A stretch of 64,000 nucleotides of DNA, from assembly GCF_014322765.1 (NCBI RefSeq), contig NZ_JAASTZ010000008.1, forward strand, positions 92,932-156,931. The letters are read 5' to 3'. Positions 9,442-17,845 of this stretch are shown in pieces (position 1 is the stretch's first letter; each line of letters opens with the position of its first letter). The translations under genes and the position numbers were made by a program. The stretch comes from Listeria immobilis. GTDB taxonomy: Bacteria; Bacillota; Bacilli; Lactobacillales; Listeriaceae. The notes under the pieces are model-generated. The model was given only the letters and a program-made list of their open reading frames with translations. It searched no databases and had not been told where the DNA came from.

Positions 9442-9828
9442 TTACTTCTGTTGTTCTTTTAATAAATCGCGAATTTCTTTTAAGTATTCCTCGGTTGGAG
9501 GTACGGGTGTTTCTTCGACAGGCTGTTCTTTTTTCTTCATAAAACGAGTAAGTATTTTGACAAAAAGGAAAATAGCAAAAGCGATGATGATAAAGTCAAC
9601 AATAGATTGAATGAATGCCCCATATTGGAAAACAGCGTCACCAACTTTAAAGCTTAGCTCACTGAAATCAAGCCCTCCAAGTAAAACGCCAACAAAAGGC
9701 ATAATGATGTTATCTACTAATGATGTAACAATTTTACCGAATGCAGCCCCGATAACAACGGCTACAGCTAAATCAAGAACATTCCCTTTTAAAGCGAAGT
9801 CTCTAAATTCTACTAACATTTTTTTCAT
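9442..9828 (-). CDS. mscL: Large-conductance mechanosensitive channel MscL
   Basis: A 128-residue channel subunit that opens under membrane tension to release solutes after hypo-osmotic shock. The N-terminal helix and pore-lining TM1 ([21 protein letters not shown]), the loop, TM2 and the charged C-terminal bundle ([11 protein letters not shown]) are all present, with the family's normal length. It is a single gene whose 3' end abuts a bidirectional terminator. Confidence 0.96.
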   Translation of the reverse strand: MKKMLVEFRDFALKGNVLDLAVAVVIGAAFGKIVTSLVDNIIMPFVGVLLGGLDFSELSFKVGDAVFQYGAFIQSIVDFIIIAFAIFLFVKILTRFMKKKEQPVEETPVPPTEEYLKEIRDLLKEQQK

Positions 9829-9890
9829 AAATTTTTACCTCCCATTTACTTAGTATAAAACATCTAAGAATGATGTGAAAGTAAGTGAGC

Positions 9891-10082
9891 TTATTTCAAC
9901 AGCAAACTACCAATATAAAGCGTTGGCGCCATTAAAGCATAACCGATAATAATGAATGTTAATACTCGCAGCCAAAAAGAACGAAGAATAGCTGGCTTCC
10001 ATTTAGCTAAAAGTGATTGAATAGCCATCGTGATAATTGTAACAAACGCAAACATAAAAAATAATTCTATATATCGAAGCAT
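9891..10082 (-). CDS. Small membrane protein, unknown function
   Basis: A 63-residue protein with two hydrophobic segments. A longer frame starts 17 codons upstream, but only the ATG at 10082 is preceded by a ribosome site (GGTGGG). The first residues MLRYIELFFMFAFV go straight into a membrane helix. It has a dedicated position between mscL and the copper genes and may be an independent transcript. No recognisable family. Confidence 0.6.
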   Translation of the reverse strand: MLRYIELFFMFAFVTIITMAIQSLLAKWKPAILRSFWLRVLTFIIIGYALMAPTLYIGSLLLK

Positions 10083-10221
10083 AATATCCCACCTTTTTCT
10101 TTTACTATGACATAAGAGTAGGTATTTTTGCAATTAGAAATGAGCCGATTATTTCCATTCAATTCTCGCGCATGATAAGTTAAAAAGAGTAAAAGCGCAT
10201 GTTATCACAAAGGAGTCGTAA

Positions 10222-11850
10222 ATGAAGTATTTAAAAAAGGGTATCTTTCTTTTTATTTTTCTATATTTTCTTATTTTACCAACTGAATTAGTATCAGCGC
10301 ATGCTTATTTGGAACACGCTAATCCTGCTGATCAGTCACATATTCAAACCGCACCTAAAAAAGTAACGCTAGTTTTTAATGAAGCAATTGAAGCTGATTT
10401 TCCTTTAATTGAAGTAAAAAATTCTAAAGGGGAGCAAGTGAAAACAGGGAAGACGGTAGTTTCCAAACAGAATAATCATAGCGTTGAAAGTACTTTACCG
10501 GCTGACTTGAAACCAGATGTATATGCCGTTTCATGGCGAGTTGTTTCAGCAGACGGACATGCGGTTTCTGGTGTTCTTTCTTTTAAGTTAGGGGATACAA
10601 AAGCAAATTTTCAAGAAGTGGCAGTGCCAAGTAGCGGAGCAGACCTTCCAATTAGTTCCCTTCAAAAGGCTTTACTATATATAGGCCTGTCATTATTTAT
10701 TGGAATGCTCGTTTTTGGTTTTGGTTTATATCCGAGAAAGGAATCCATGCCAGAAGTAGTAGTTTTGCGATTGAAAAAATGGACCATTGCCGCACTGATT
10801 TTTCTTGGATTAGCAATTGTTCTTCAACTTTTTGTTCAAACAAGTATTACGACTGGAGTATCCATTGGAGAAAGTATACAGCCGGCAAATCTTTTCTCAT
10901 TTTTGACGGAAACAAAAGCTGGTTATATTTGGTTTAGTGAATGTATCGCTTGGCTTATGCTGGTTGTTTTTACGATGATTATGTTTGGCAAAGCAACACA
11001 GTGGAGCTGGATTGCTTTATTAACCGAGAGTGTTTTAGTGGTTTATCTTATTTTTATAAAAGCACAGAATGGACACGCAGCGGCTAGTACCGATAAAATA
11101 GTAAGTATTACAGCGGATATGTTGCATATGATAATGGCTAGTGTTTGGGTAGGGGGGCTTATAATTTTGTTATGCGTATTGCCGCGAACAAAAGAGAGCA
11201 AGCACATTTGGAGTCGTTTTGCAGTCATTGCAATTATTGCGGTCGTTTCTATTATAGTTAGTGGCCTACTGATGGCTGTTATGAATATTGGCCAAATGAC
11301 GAATTTATTTACAACCAATTATGGCAAATTGCTTCTTTTCAAAATTGGCTTATTCCTATTGATGGCAATCCTTGGTTTAGCACACTATATATACTTAAAA
11401 CTAAAAAAGGAAAAACTTCCTTTTAAAACGATTTTGTTGGAACTAATAATTGGAATAGTTATTTTGCTAGTGGCGAGCATTCTAACAAACGTACAAACTC
11501 CTCCACCAGTAGCACCAAAAGCATATAATGAGACTATTACGGCAGAAGGAGAAAAGACAAAAATTAATTTAAAAATTGAACCAGCTACAGTAGGTCAAAA
11601 TCAGTTTATTGTTACATTTCTTACTGAGAGTGGTGCAGTAAAAACAGATTTACAACAAGTAACAATTACGACAAAATCAGCTAAAACAGCTGAAAAAGCT
11701 ACTTTTCAAGCAAAACTTGTCAATGATAATCAATATTTTGCAGAAGGGCTATACCTTAATCAGACAGGAAACTGGGAAGTGACAGTTCACGGATTAACAA
11801 ATGATTTCACTTCTATTGACCAAACATTCACCATCCAAATCAAACAGTAA
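10222..11850 (+). CDS. Copper-handling fusion protein: CopC-CopD-YtkA-like (YcnJ type)
   Basis: A 542-residue protein of the YcnJ family for copper acquisition or homeostasis. The signal peptide (1-26) ends in VSA, so His27 becomes the mature N-terminus and a likely Cu(II) ligand. Residues 27-125 form a CopC domain (AHAYLEHANPADQ, SWRVVSADGHAVSG). Residues about 150-430 contain eight hydrophobic helices of the CopD type. The last about 100 residues resemble a YtkA-like beta domain. AAAGGAG precedes the start. The YcnI-like gene follows at 12 bases, as in Bacillus ycnJ-ycnI, which are induced under copper limitation in that organism. Confidence 0.88.
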   Translation: MKYLKKGIFLFIFLYFLILPTELVSAHAYLEHANPADQSHIQTAPKKVTLVFNEAIEADFPLIEVKNSKGEQVKTGKTVVSKQNNHSVESTLPADLKPDVYAVSWRVVSADGHAVSGVLSFKLGDTKANFQEVAVPSSGADLPISSLQKALLYIGLSLFIGMLVFGFGLYPRKESMPEVVVLRLKKWTIAALIFLGLAIVLQLFVQTSITTGVSIGESIQPANLFSFLTETKAGYIWFSECIAWLMLVVFTMIMFGKATQWSWIALLTESVLVVYLIFIKAQNGHAAASTDKIVSITADMLHMIMASVWVGGLIILLCVLPRTKESKHIWSRFAVIAIIAVVSIIVSGLLMAVMNIGQMTNLFTTNYGKLLLFKIGLFLLMAILGLAHYIYLKLKKEKLPFKTILLELIIGIVILLVASILTNVQTPPPVAPKAYNETITAEGEKTKINLKIEPATVGQNQFIVTFLTESGAVKTDLQQVTITTKSAKTAEKATFQAKLVNDNQYFAEGLYLNQTGNWEVTVHGLTNDFTSIDQTFTIQIKQ

Positions 11851-11862
11851 AGGGGAAAAACA

Positions 11863-12480
11863 ATGAAAAAAATGATAAGTTCATTTAGTATTTTGTTAGC
11901 TGTTTTATTTATGCCATTTCAAGTAAGTGCGCATGTTTCGGTGTTGCCAAGCGAATCTACAGTCGAAGCTTGGGAGACCTATACGATGAAAGTCCCTTCT
12001 GAAAAAGCAGTTGCTTCAAAGAAAATTGTTTTAAAAATACCCCAAAATACTTCTTTTGAATCGTATGAACCTGTTGCTGGCTGGAAAACGACGATAGATA
12101 AGAAAAATCATACAGTTACTTGGCAAACAGAAGGTGACGGAATTGAAGCAGGGCAATTCCAGCGGTTTAGTTTTATTGCCAAAAATCCAAGTGAGGTAGG
12201 AGATATTGCTTGGAATGCTTTCCAATATTACGAAGATGGTTCCATTGTTGAGTGGATTGGGGCGGAAGACTCGGAAACTCCGCATGCAACTACTAAAATA
12301 ATGAAAGAAAGCACTAAGACAGCATCTGGGTCTCATGGTGAGGTAATGGCGGGCGCTGAAAATACATCTAGTGACAGTACTACAAAAAATGACAATACCA
12401 TTTTATTATGGACAGCAATTGCTATCAGCGTATTTGCACTAATTATTAGCAGTTATGCAATTATCAATCGTAAAAAATAA
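11863..12480 (+). CDS. YcnI-like copper-binding protein (DUF1775)
   Basis: A 205-residue protein with a signal peptide to about residue 23, leaving His24 as the mature N-terminus (AHVSVLPSEST). It continues with the immunoglobulin-like DUF1775 domain (to about 150), a Ser/Thr-rich linker and one C-terminal membrane helix (about 180-200) followed by NRKK. The N-terminal His is the copper ligand known in Bacillus YcnI. Together with the upstream CopC/CopD fusion it probably passes or binds copper at the outer face of the membrane. Confidence 0.86.
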   Translation: MKKMISSFSILLAVLFMPFQVSAHVSVLPSESTVEAWETYTMKVPSEKAVASKKIVLKIPQNTSFESYEPVAGWKTTIDKKNHTVTWQTEGDGIEAGQFQRFSFIAKNPSEVGDIAWNAFQYYEDGSIVEWIGAEDSETPHATTKIMKESTKTASGSHGEVMAGAENTSSDSTTKNDNTILLWTAIAISVFALIISSYAIINRKK

Positions 12481-12498
12481 CATCAAAGGGGAAAACAG

Positions 12499-13140
12499 AT
12501 GGAACAAAAAATAGTGCATTTAGCAGTCGGAAAGCCAAAAGAATTAACCTTTGGAAATAATAAACAGATGATTTCAGGAATTGAAAAGCAACCTGTGGAT
12601 GAAGCTTATTTAACAATGAATGGATTAGAAAATGACCGTCCGCACAATTTAAAATATCACGGTGGGGTAGACCGAACAGTTTGTATTTATCCCGCAGAAC
12701 ATTATCAAAAATGGGCGAAAATGTTTGGTGATAAGCTACAAGTTGGTGCTTTTGGAGAAAATTTAACAGTGACGAATATGCTAGAAGAAAATATCCATAT
12801 TGGCGATAAGTTTCAAATCGGGGAAGCAGTTATCCAAGTATCTGAGGCAAGAAATCCATGCAGTACAATCGAAAAATTCAATGATATACCCAATTTATAT
12901 CAAATCATTCGTGAAACTGGATATACCGGCTATCTATGCCGAACGATTACACCGGGAAAAATAAACCGCAATGCTAAAATAAAACAAATCCATCAAGAAA
13001 ATCATGAAGTAACAGTAGCTTATTGTCATGATAAAGTACTACACAATAATGGGACAGAAAAAGATTATTTACAGATTCTTTCAGTAGATGCCTTGTCTGA
13101 ACGTTACCGTAAACAGGTAGAAAAAACACTAAAAAAATAA
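12499..13140 (+). CDS. MOSC domain protein (YiiM-like)
   Basis: A 213-residue protein with a MOSC beta-barrel (about 35-165) containing YHGGVDRTVCIYP, GAFGENLT and the conserved Cys121 in EARNPCSTIEKF, plus a C-terminal helical extension of the YiiM type. MOSC proteins of this class handle molybdenum-cofactor-dependent reduction or sulfur transfer. It starts 18 bases after the YcnI-like gene with AAAGGGG in front, so it is probably the last gene of the copper operon. Whether it functions with copper is unclear. Confidence 0.82.
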   Translation: MEQKIVHLAVGKPKELTFGNNKQMISGIEKQPVDEAYLTMNGLENDRPHNLKYHGGVDRTVCIYPAEHYQKWAKMFGDKLQVGAFGENLTVTNMLEENIHIGDKFQIGEAVIQVSEARNPCSTIEKFNDIPNLYQIIRETGYTGYLCRTITPGKINRNAKIKQIHQENHEVTVAYCHDKVLHNNGTEKDYLQILSVDALSERYRKQVEKTLKK

Positions 13141-13178
13141 ACTAGTCAAGTCTTTCAAATGAGAGGCTTGGCTAGTTT
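13139..13178. terminator. Hairpin terminator between MOSC and SnoaL-like genes
   Basis: An 18-base stem with several G-U pairs (arms begin AAACTAG and end CTAGTTT). The T-rich run is better on the minus strand, so it mainly closes the msrA-msrB-SnoaL transcript. Confidence 0.7.
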
Positions 13179-13209
13179 ATTTAGTTGGTTGTTAAAAATC
13201 AATTATAAA

Positions 13210-13650
13210 CTATTTTACTTGGCTTTCAATAGTAGTTGGAGTTAAACCAGAGTCATTAATTTGTCTGATTTCATACACTTTTCCTTCATCGTTGAATTCA
13301 AAAAATTCTACAGAACCGTAGCTGAACTTTTTCCCAGTTTTACTTGCTCGAGCGCCGGTTGGAAATGTAATATCACCAGTTAATGTACCTGATAAAGTAT
13401 ATCGACATACTGCAACATTATCATCTGCATAAATTTCTTGATCTTCTATATGCGCATCCTCTGAAAATGAGGCAATTCCTTGGAGAGCAACGATAAAGTT
13501 ATCTGCTCCTTCGATAACTTCTCCATTTTTATAGAATTTAATATCTGAAGTAATTAGGTCATATTGTTTTTGAAAGTCTCTATTATTTAAATTGGTATGA
13601 AACTGGTGTGGAATAGCTCTTTTTTCTTCTATTGACATAGCATTGTTCAC
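13210..13650 (-). CDS. SnoaL/NTF2-like protein
   Basis: A 146-residue protein with the length and pattern of the cystatin-like alpha+beta barrel fold: a helical start, an NGEVIEG turn, and strands ending KFSYGSVEFFEFNDEGKVYEIRQI. Such proteins include ester cyclases and many uncharacterised stress-linked proteins. No catalytic set is certain. The GTG start has GGGGG nine bases upstream; an ATG four codons on is an alternative. It follows msrB by 30 bases on the same strand, so it may be the third gene of that operon. Confidence 0.65.
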   Translation of the reverse strand: MNNAMSIEEKRAIPHQFHTNLNNRDFQKQYDLITSDIKFYKNGEVIEGADNFIVALQGIASFSEDAHIEDQEIYADDNVAVCRYTLSGTLTGDITFPTGARASKTGKKFSYGSVEFFEFNDEGKVYEIRQINDSGLTPTTIESQVK

Positions 13651-13680
13651 TTTTATAGCCCCCGTAGAAGTTTTTAATTT

Positions 13681-14118
13681 TTAATTAAATAACTTTTTGT
13701 ATTCAGGATAACCTTCTTTTTCTAAATCTTCCACTGGAACAAAACGTAAAGCAGCAGAATTAATACAATAGCGTAAGCCGCCGCTTTCTTTTGGTCCATC
13801 AGGAAATACATGCCCCAAGTGGGAATCCGCTTCGACAGAACGAACCTCTGTCCGTCTCATACCATGACTAGCATCAAACTCTTCATGAATTTCATCATCA
13901 TCAATAGATTTAGTAAAACTTGGCCAACCGCAATCTGAATCATATTGATCTTTAGAAGAAAAAAGTGGTTTTCCAGATACGATGTCTACATATATACCTG
14001 GTTCAAAATGATCATAATATTCATTTTCGAATGGGCGTTCTGTTCCATTTTCTTGTGTTACCGCATATTGTATATCAGTTAACTCTTCTAAACGTTCTTG
14101 TTTTTGTTTTGGATCCAT
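13681..14118 (-). CDS. msrB: Peptide methionine-R-sulfoxide reductase MsrB
   Basis: A 145-residue enzyme that reduces the R epimer of methionine sulfoxide in proteins. The signature CGWPSF (Cys63, possible resolving Cys), [10 protein letters not shown] and [11 protein letters not shown] with catalytic Cys118 are all present. The two CxxC zinc motifs of the zinc-type enzymes are absent. Its ATG shares a base with the msrA stop (TAATG), which points to translational coupling. Listeria species have, as I recall, an msrA-msrB pair elsewhere, so this may be a second set. Confidence 0.93.
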   Translation of the reverse strand: MDPKQKQERLEELTDIQYAVTQENGTERPFENEYYDHFEPGIYVDIVSGKPLFSSKDQYDSDCGWPSFTKSIDDDEIHEEFDASHGMRRTEVRSVEADSHLGHVFPDGPKESGGLRYCINSAALRFVPVEDLEKEGYPEYKKLFN

Positions 14119-14657
14119 TATTTAGATTCCCCCCAATTAGACTCAATAAAATTGCTTCGACCTGATCCTGCTCGGTATCCTTCGTAGTGCAATTTGTTTT
14201 TTTTATAAAAATCTTGATGATATTCTTCTGCTGGATAAAACGGTTCTGCAGGCAAAATTTCTGTAACAATAGGCTTTTTAAAACGGCCACTGTTAGCTAG
14301 ATTAGCTTTTGATTTTTCCGCAATTTCTTTTTGTTGCTCGTTATGGTAAAAAATTACAGGACGATAAGAGTCGCCTCTATCAGCAAATTGTCCAGCTGCA
14401 TCTGTTGGATCTGTTTGTTGCCAGTAAATTTCAACCAATTTTTCATAAGGAAATACATCCGGATTGAATGTGATTTGGACCGCTTCGGTGTGGCCTGTCT
14501 TTCCGTTACAAACTTCTTCATAGGTAGGATTTTCTGTATGTCCACCTGTGTAACCAGAAACTACTTTTTGAATACCTGGTAATGTATCAAATGGTTTAAC
14601 CATACACCAAAAACAACCACCTGCAAAAGTAGCTTTTTCTACTCGTTCATTTGTCAA
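14118..14657 (-). CDS. msrA: Peptide methionine-S-sulfoxide reductase MsrA
   Basis: A 179-residue enzyme for the S epimer of methionine sulfoxide, with the catalytic GGCFWC motif (Cys15) and GYTGG, GHTEAVQ and EYHQDFY conserved. The frame is open for 18 codons upstream, but the usual protein begins at the position of the TTG codon at 14657 ([13 protein letters not shown]). GGAAGCGGTGG lies just before it, so I choose TTG. First gene of an msrA-msrB unit, perhaps with the SnoaL-like gene. This trio repairs oxidised methionine and fits a stress islet. Confidence 0.92.
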   Translation of the reverse strand: MTNERVEKATFAGGCFWCMVKPFDTLPGIQKVVSGYTGGHTENPTYEEVCNGKTGHTEAVQITFNPDVFPYEKLVEIYWQQTDPTDAAGQFADRGDSYRPVIFYHNEQQKEIAEKSKANLANSGRFKKPIVTEILPAEPFYPAEEYHQDFYKKNKLHYEGYRAGSGRSNFIESNWGESK

Positions 14658-14803
14658 TGTAACCACCGCTTCCTTATTTTGTATTGGTATCGTACGTATT
14701 AAGTATAACAAAATAACGCTTTCATTGAGTGTCGGTTTAATGAATTTTATTGTATATATAGTGCCTAATTATGTTTAAATTACACATTTATAGTTTTAAT
14801 AAA

Positions 14804-14833
14804 TTTAAGGAAAACTTAGTCATATTAAGGAAA
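14804..14833 (+). promoter_or_regulatory. Direct repeats upstream of the alkylsulfatase gene
   Basis: TTAAGGAAA occurs at 14805-14813 and again at 14825-14833, exactly 20 bases (about two helical turns) apart, in an AT-rich region of about 310 bases between divergent msrA and the alkylsulfatase gene. It could be a site for a dimeric regulator. No known motif is recognised. Confidence 0.3.
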
Positions 14834-14970
14834 TAAAAAAAATATTTGTAAATAGAGCAAGTGATTTGATGTTTATCTATTTTGAAACAAGTAAATTAAT
14901 CAGGTTTTAAAAAGAATGAGGGAGGTATACAGTTAGAGTTACATCAATTATTTTGAGAGGGGAAATGAAC

Positions 14971-16875
14971 ATGTCAAAAAAGATATTACCAAAATCAGCA
15001 ACAAGTTTTACTAAGCAGGCTAATAACTCCGTAAAAGACGCATTACCTTTTGAAAACACGAAAGATTTTGAAGATGCAAAAAAAGGCTTTATTGGTACCT
15101 GGGACGAAGTGAAAGTAAATGCTGAAAATGGAGAACAAGTGTGGAGTCTTGATGACTATCAATTTATCGATGACGGGGATGCACCAGATTCAGTTAATCC
15201 GAGTTTATGGCGTATTTCACAGCTTAATATGACGAATGGTTTATTTAAAGTAACCGAGCGAGTTTATCAAGTTCGTGGCTTTGACATGGCTAATACAACA
15301 ATTATGGAAGGCGATACGGGTCTAATTATCACGGATACATTGACTTCTGTTGAAACAGCTCGTGCTGCTTTAGAACTTTATTATGAGCATCGTCCGAAAA
15401 AACCTATCAAAGCAATTATTTATACACATTCACATGGAGACCATTATGGTGGTGTGGCAGGACTCGTTAGTAAAGAAGATGTTGCTTCTGGAAAAGTAGC
15501 GTTAATTGGACCAGAAGGATTTATGGAACATGCAGTAAGTGAAAATATTTTTGCCGGTAATGCCATGGCTCGCCGTGCAGAATATATGTATGGAAGCCGT
15601 TTATCACGTAGCGAATTAGGTCAAGTTGATGCAGGACTCGGAAAAACACTATCTACAGGTCATATGTCACTCATTGCGCCAAATGACACTATTACTTTTG
15701 ATCATGAAAAGCGGGTTGTTGATGGTATTGAAATAGAATTTCTGATGGCGCCAAATACAGAAGCTCCATCTGAACACTTGATGTATTTTCCGCAATTTAA
15801 ATTAATCAACATTGCAGAAGATGCTGTACACAATTTGCATAATATTTTAACGCTTCGTGGTGCACAAATTCGTGATGCCTATGCTTGGTGGAAAGACGTT
15901 GATAAAGCGATTCGTGCTTTTGGTGACGAATATGAAATATGTATAGGACAACATCACTGGCCAACATGGGGCAATGCAGAAATTAATGATATGCTTACTC
16001 ACCAACGTGATGCGTATAAATATATGCATGACCAAACATTACATTTTATAAATAAAGGTTTAACTTTAACTGAAGTAGCGGAAGCAGTTAAATTCCCACC
16101 ATCTTTAGAAGAAAAATGGTATGTTAGAGGATATTATGGAACATTAAACCATGATGTAAAGGCAATCTATCAATTCTATCTTGGCTGGTATGATGGAAAT
16201 CCAGCAAATCTTTATCCGCTACCTCCTGAAGAAGTTGCCGAAAAGTATGTGGAATTTATGGGTGGCATTGATGAAGTCTTGAAAAAGGCTCGTGTATGTT
16301 ATGAAGCAGGAGAATATCGTTGGGTAGCAGAAGTAGTAAAACATGCAGTGTTTGCTGATGATAAAAGCGAGGAAGCTAAAGAGTTATTAGCAGATGCTTT
16401 AGAACAATTAGGTTATCAATCTGAATCGGCTTCATGGCGGAATGTGTACTTAGCTGCTGCAAATGAGCTTCGGAATTCATTACCAACAGAAGTTATATCT
16501 ACTGTAACTCTTGATGTTGTAGAGGCTATGCCATTTGAATTAATTCTAGATTACTTAGGTATTCGTTTAAACGGTGAAAAAGCTATTGATAAACGAATTT
16601 CTATGAACTGGAAATTAACTGATGTGGATGAAAAGTACCATGTATTATTAAATAATTCTGTACTAACATACCGAGATGAAACAGAAGATGATAATGCTGA
16701 TGTTACATTAGTAACAACACGAGACGTTTTTAACCACATTTTTAGTGGCGTGAAAACTTTTGAAGAATCATTTGCTGATCAAAGCATTAAAATAACGGGA
16801 AGTTCAGAAAAATTTGATGAATTTGTTACCTTATTAGATGAATTTGATCCAGTATTTAATATTGTAACACCATAA
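14971..16875 (+). CDS. Alkylsulfatase-type metallo-beta-lactamase-fold hydrolase (SdsA1/YjcS-like)
   Basis: A 634-residue protein of the linear alkylsulfatase family, which cleaves sulfate from fatty-alcohol sulfates such as SDS. The metallo-beta-lactamase domain has YTHSHGDHYGG (His153, His155, Asp157, His158) and later IAEDAVHNLHNI and IGQHHWPTWGN. A helical dimerisation region follows, and an SCP2-like C-terminal domain (about 515-634) that binds the alkyl chain. Unlike many secreted relatives there is no signal peptide, so it is probably cytosolic. GAGAGGGG is eight bases before the ATG at 14971. A Crp/Fnr-type regulator gene follows about 165 bases downstream. Actual substrate unknown. 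Confidence 0.87.
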   Translation: MSKKILPKSATSFTKQANNSVKDALPFENTKDFEDAKKGFIGTWDEVKVNAENGEQVWSLDDYQFIDDGDAPDSVNPSLWRISQLNMTNGLFKVTERVYQVRGFDMANTTIMEGDTGLIITDTLTSVETARAALELYYEHRPKKPIKAIIYTHSHGDHYGGVAGLVSKEDVASGKVALIGPEGFMEHAVSENIFAGNAMARRAEYMYGSRLSRSELGQVDAGLGKTLSTGHMSLIAPNDTITFDHEKRVVDGIEIEFLMAPNTEAPSEHLMYFPQFKLINIAEDAVHNLHNILTLRGAQIRDAYAWWKDVDKAIRAFGDEYEICIGQHHWPTWGNAEINDMLTHQRDAYKYMHDQTLHFINKGLTLTEVAEAVKFPPSLEEKWYVRGYYGTLNHDVKAIYQFYLGWYDGNPANLYPLPPEEVAEKYVEFMGGIDEVLKKARVCYEAGEYRWVAEVVKHAVFADDKSEEAKELLADALEQLGYQSESASWRNVYLAAANELRNSLPTEVISTVTLDVVEAMPFELILDYLGIRLNGEKAIDKRISMNWKLTDVDEKYHVLLNNSVLTYRDETEDDNADVTLVTTRDVFNHIFSGVKTFEESFADQSIKITGSSEKFDEFVTLLDEFDPVFNIVTP

Positions 16876-16909
16876 AGCAAAATTAATAGTTAAGCAATAG
16901 TTATAAGCG

Positions 16910-16958
16910 CCTTCTCTCAAATTTATGTAAACTAAATTTGAGAGGAGGTACTTTTTTT
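16910..16958 (+). terminator. Terminator after the alkylsulfatase gene
   Basis: Arms CTCTCAAATTTA and TAAATTTGAGAG around a 7-base loop, extended by CCTT/GAGG pairs, then a T run. The core resembles the hairpin at the mobile-element end at 63938-63970. Confidence 0.85.
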
Positions 16959-17041
16959 ATAATTTTTTTATGAAAGGGGTGAGGAGCTTAATAGCTGAAA
17001 TTGTGTGGAAGGGATACAACAGTAGAAAGGAATGAAGCAAT

Positions 17042-17668
17042 TTGTTAGCGGACGAGGTTAGGGAAATGATTGCTGAGTTAGACAGAAATAAATTAGATGA
17101 ATCTTGGGTGAGGAAGGAGCGGTTTGCTAGAAATGAAGTGATTCAGAATGAGACGTTTAGAAAAGAATTTTTTATTGTGGCGAGAGGAGTGCTTCATCTA
17201 GAAAATAAAAATTTCCGTATTATTCATTTTTTCTTCAATGGTGATGTTGTAAATAGACAAATTGCCATGATTAACATAGATAAGGAGTTGGGATTAGTAT
17301 GTGATACGGAAGTTTTACTAATTTATGTTAATAGAGAATATTTTTTTGATTTTGCAACGAAAAAACCGCTTTTTTTAAAATGGCTTTTAGAAGAAACATT
17401 ATACAATAACAAAAAGCTGTACCATGAATTAATAAAAAAAGAATTGCCAATTGAAAAGCGAATTATACAATCGCTACAATATATTTGTGAAAGATCAAAC
17501 GAAGAAACGGACAGTGAGTCTCAACAAGTACCAATTTACATGAATAAAATGAAAATAGCCAAATATGCTGGCGTATTCTGTACGGAACTGTTTGAAAAAT
17601 GGTCTTTACTAATAAATGAGAATGTAGTAGAAGAAAAGGACGGGTTACTTTTTATAAAGAAAAAATGA
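17042..17668 (+). CDS. Crp/Fnr-family transcriptional regulator
   Basis: A 208-residue protein with an N-terminal cyclic-nucleotide-binding-like jelly roll (about 15-125, FIVARGVLHLENKNFRIIHFFFNGDVV) and a C-terminal winged helix (about 145-205, MNKMKIAKYAGVFCTELFEKWSLLINENVVEE). Residues for binding cAMP and Fnr-type iron-sulfur cysteines are not apparent, as in the many PrfA-like regulators of Listeria. The start is a TTG with AAAGG eleven bases upstream; an ATG at 17066 is an alternative. It lies behind the alkylsulfatase gene and is a reasonable candidate to control it. Confidence 0.75.
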   Translation: MLADEVREMIAELDRNKLDESWVRKERFARNEVIQNETFRKEFFIVARGVLHLENKNFRIIHFFFNGDVVNRQIAMINIDKELGLVCDTEVLLIYVNREYFFDFATKKPLFLKWLLEETLYNNKKLYHELIKKELPIEKRIIQSLQYICERSNEETDSESQQVPIYMNKMKIAKYAGVFCTELFEKWSLLINENVVEEKDGLLFIKKK

Positions 17669-17692
17669 ACAGAATTTATTCTAACTAAAATG

Positions 17693-17724
17693 CTTTTTAG
17701 GTCTTATCTCTAAGACCTAAAAAG
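17693..17724. repeat. Perfect 14-base inverted repeat downstream of the regulator gene
   Basis: CTTTTTAGGTCTTA, loop TCTC, TAAGACCTAAAAAG. The T tract is in the 5' arm and the A tract in the 3' arm on both strands, so it does not have the order of a standard intrinsic terminator. Possibly an RNA-stability hairpin at the 3' end of the regulator mRNA. Confidence 0.7.
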
Positions 17725-17811
17725 TAGACTTTCTAAGTAAATGCTATTTTAGAAGGTAACAAAGAGTCGAAAAGTAAACAAATCAATGATAAAATTGTAG
17801 TGAATCTTTCT

Positions 17812-17839
17812 TTGAATTATTTAAAGCCCAAGATAATAG
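17812..17839 (+). promoter_or_regulatory. Candidate promoter of a small RNA
   Basis: TTGAAT (17812-17817), 16 bases, TAATAG (17834-17839). No open reading frame follows, but a structured region ending in a strong terminator does. Confidence 0.4.
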
Positions 17840-17845
17840 TAGTTT

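Noticed and set aside
14919..14955. GGGAGG followed by a very short frame before the alkylsulfatase gene
   Set aside because: No ATG, GTG or TTG stands at the right distance, so it cannot be called a leader peptide.
16970..17034. 21-codon frame starting ATGAAAGGG before the regulator gene
   Set aside because: No ribosome site in front (only a T run from the terminator) and no similarity I can recognise.
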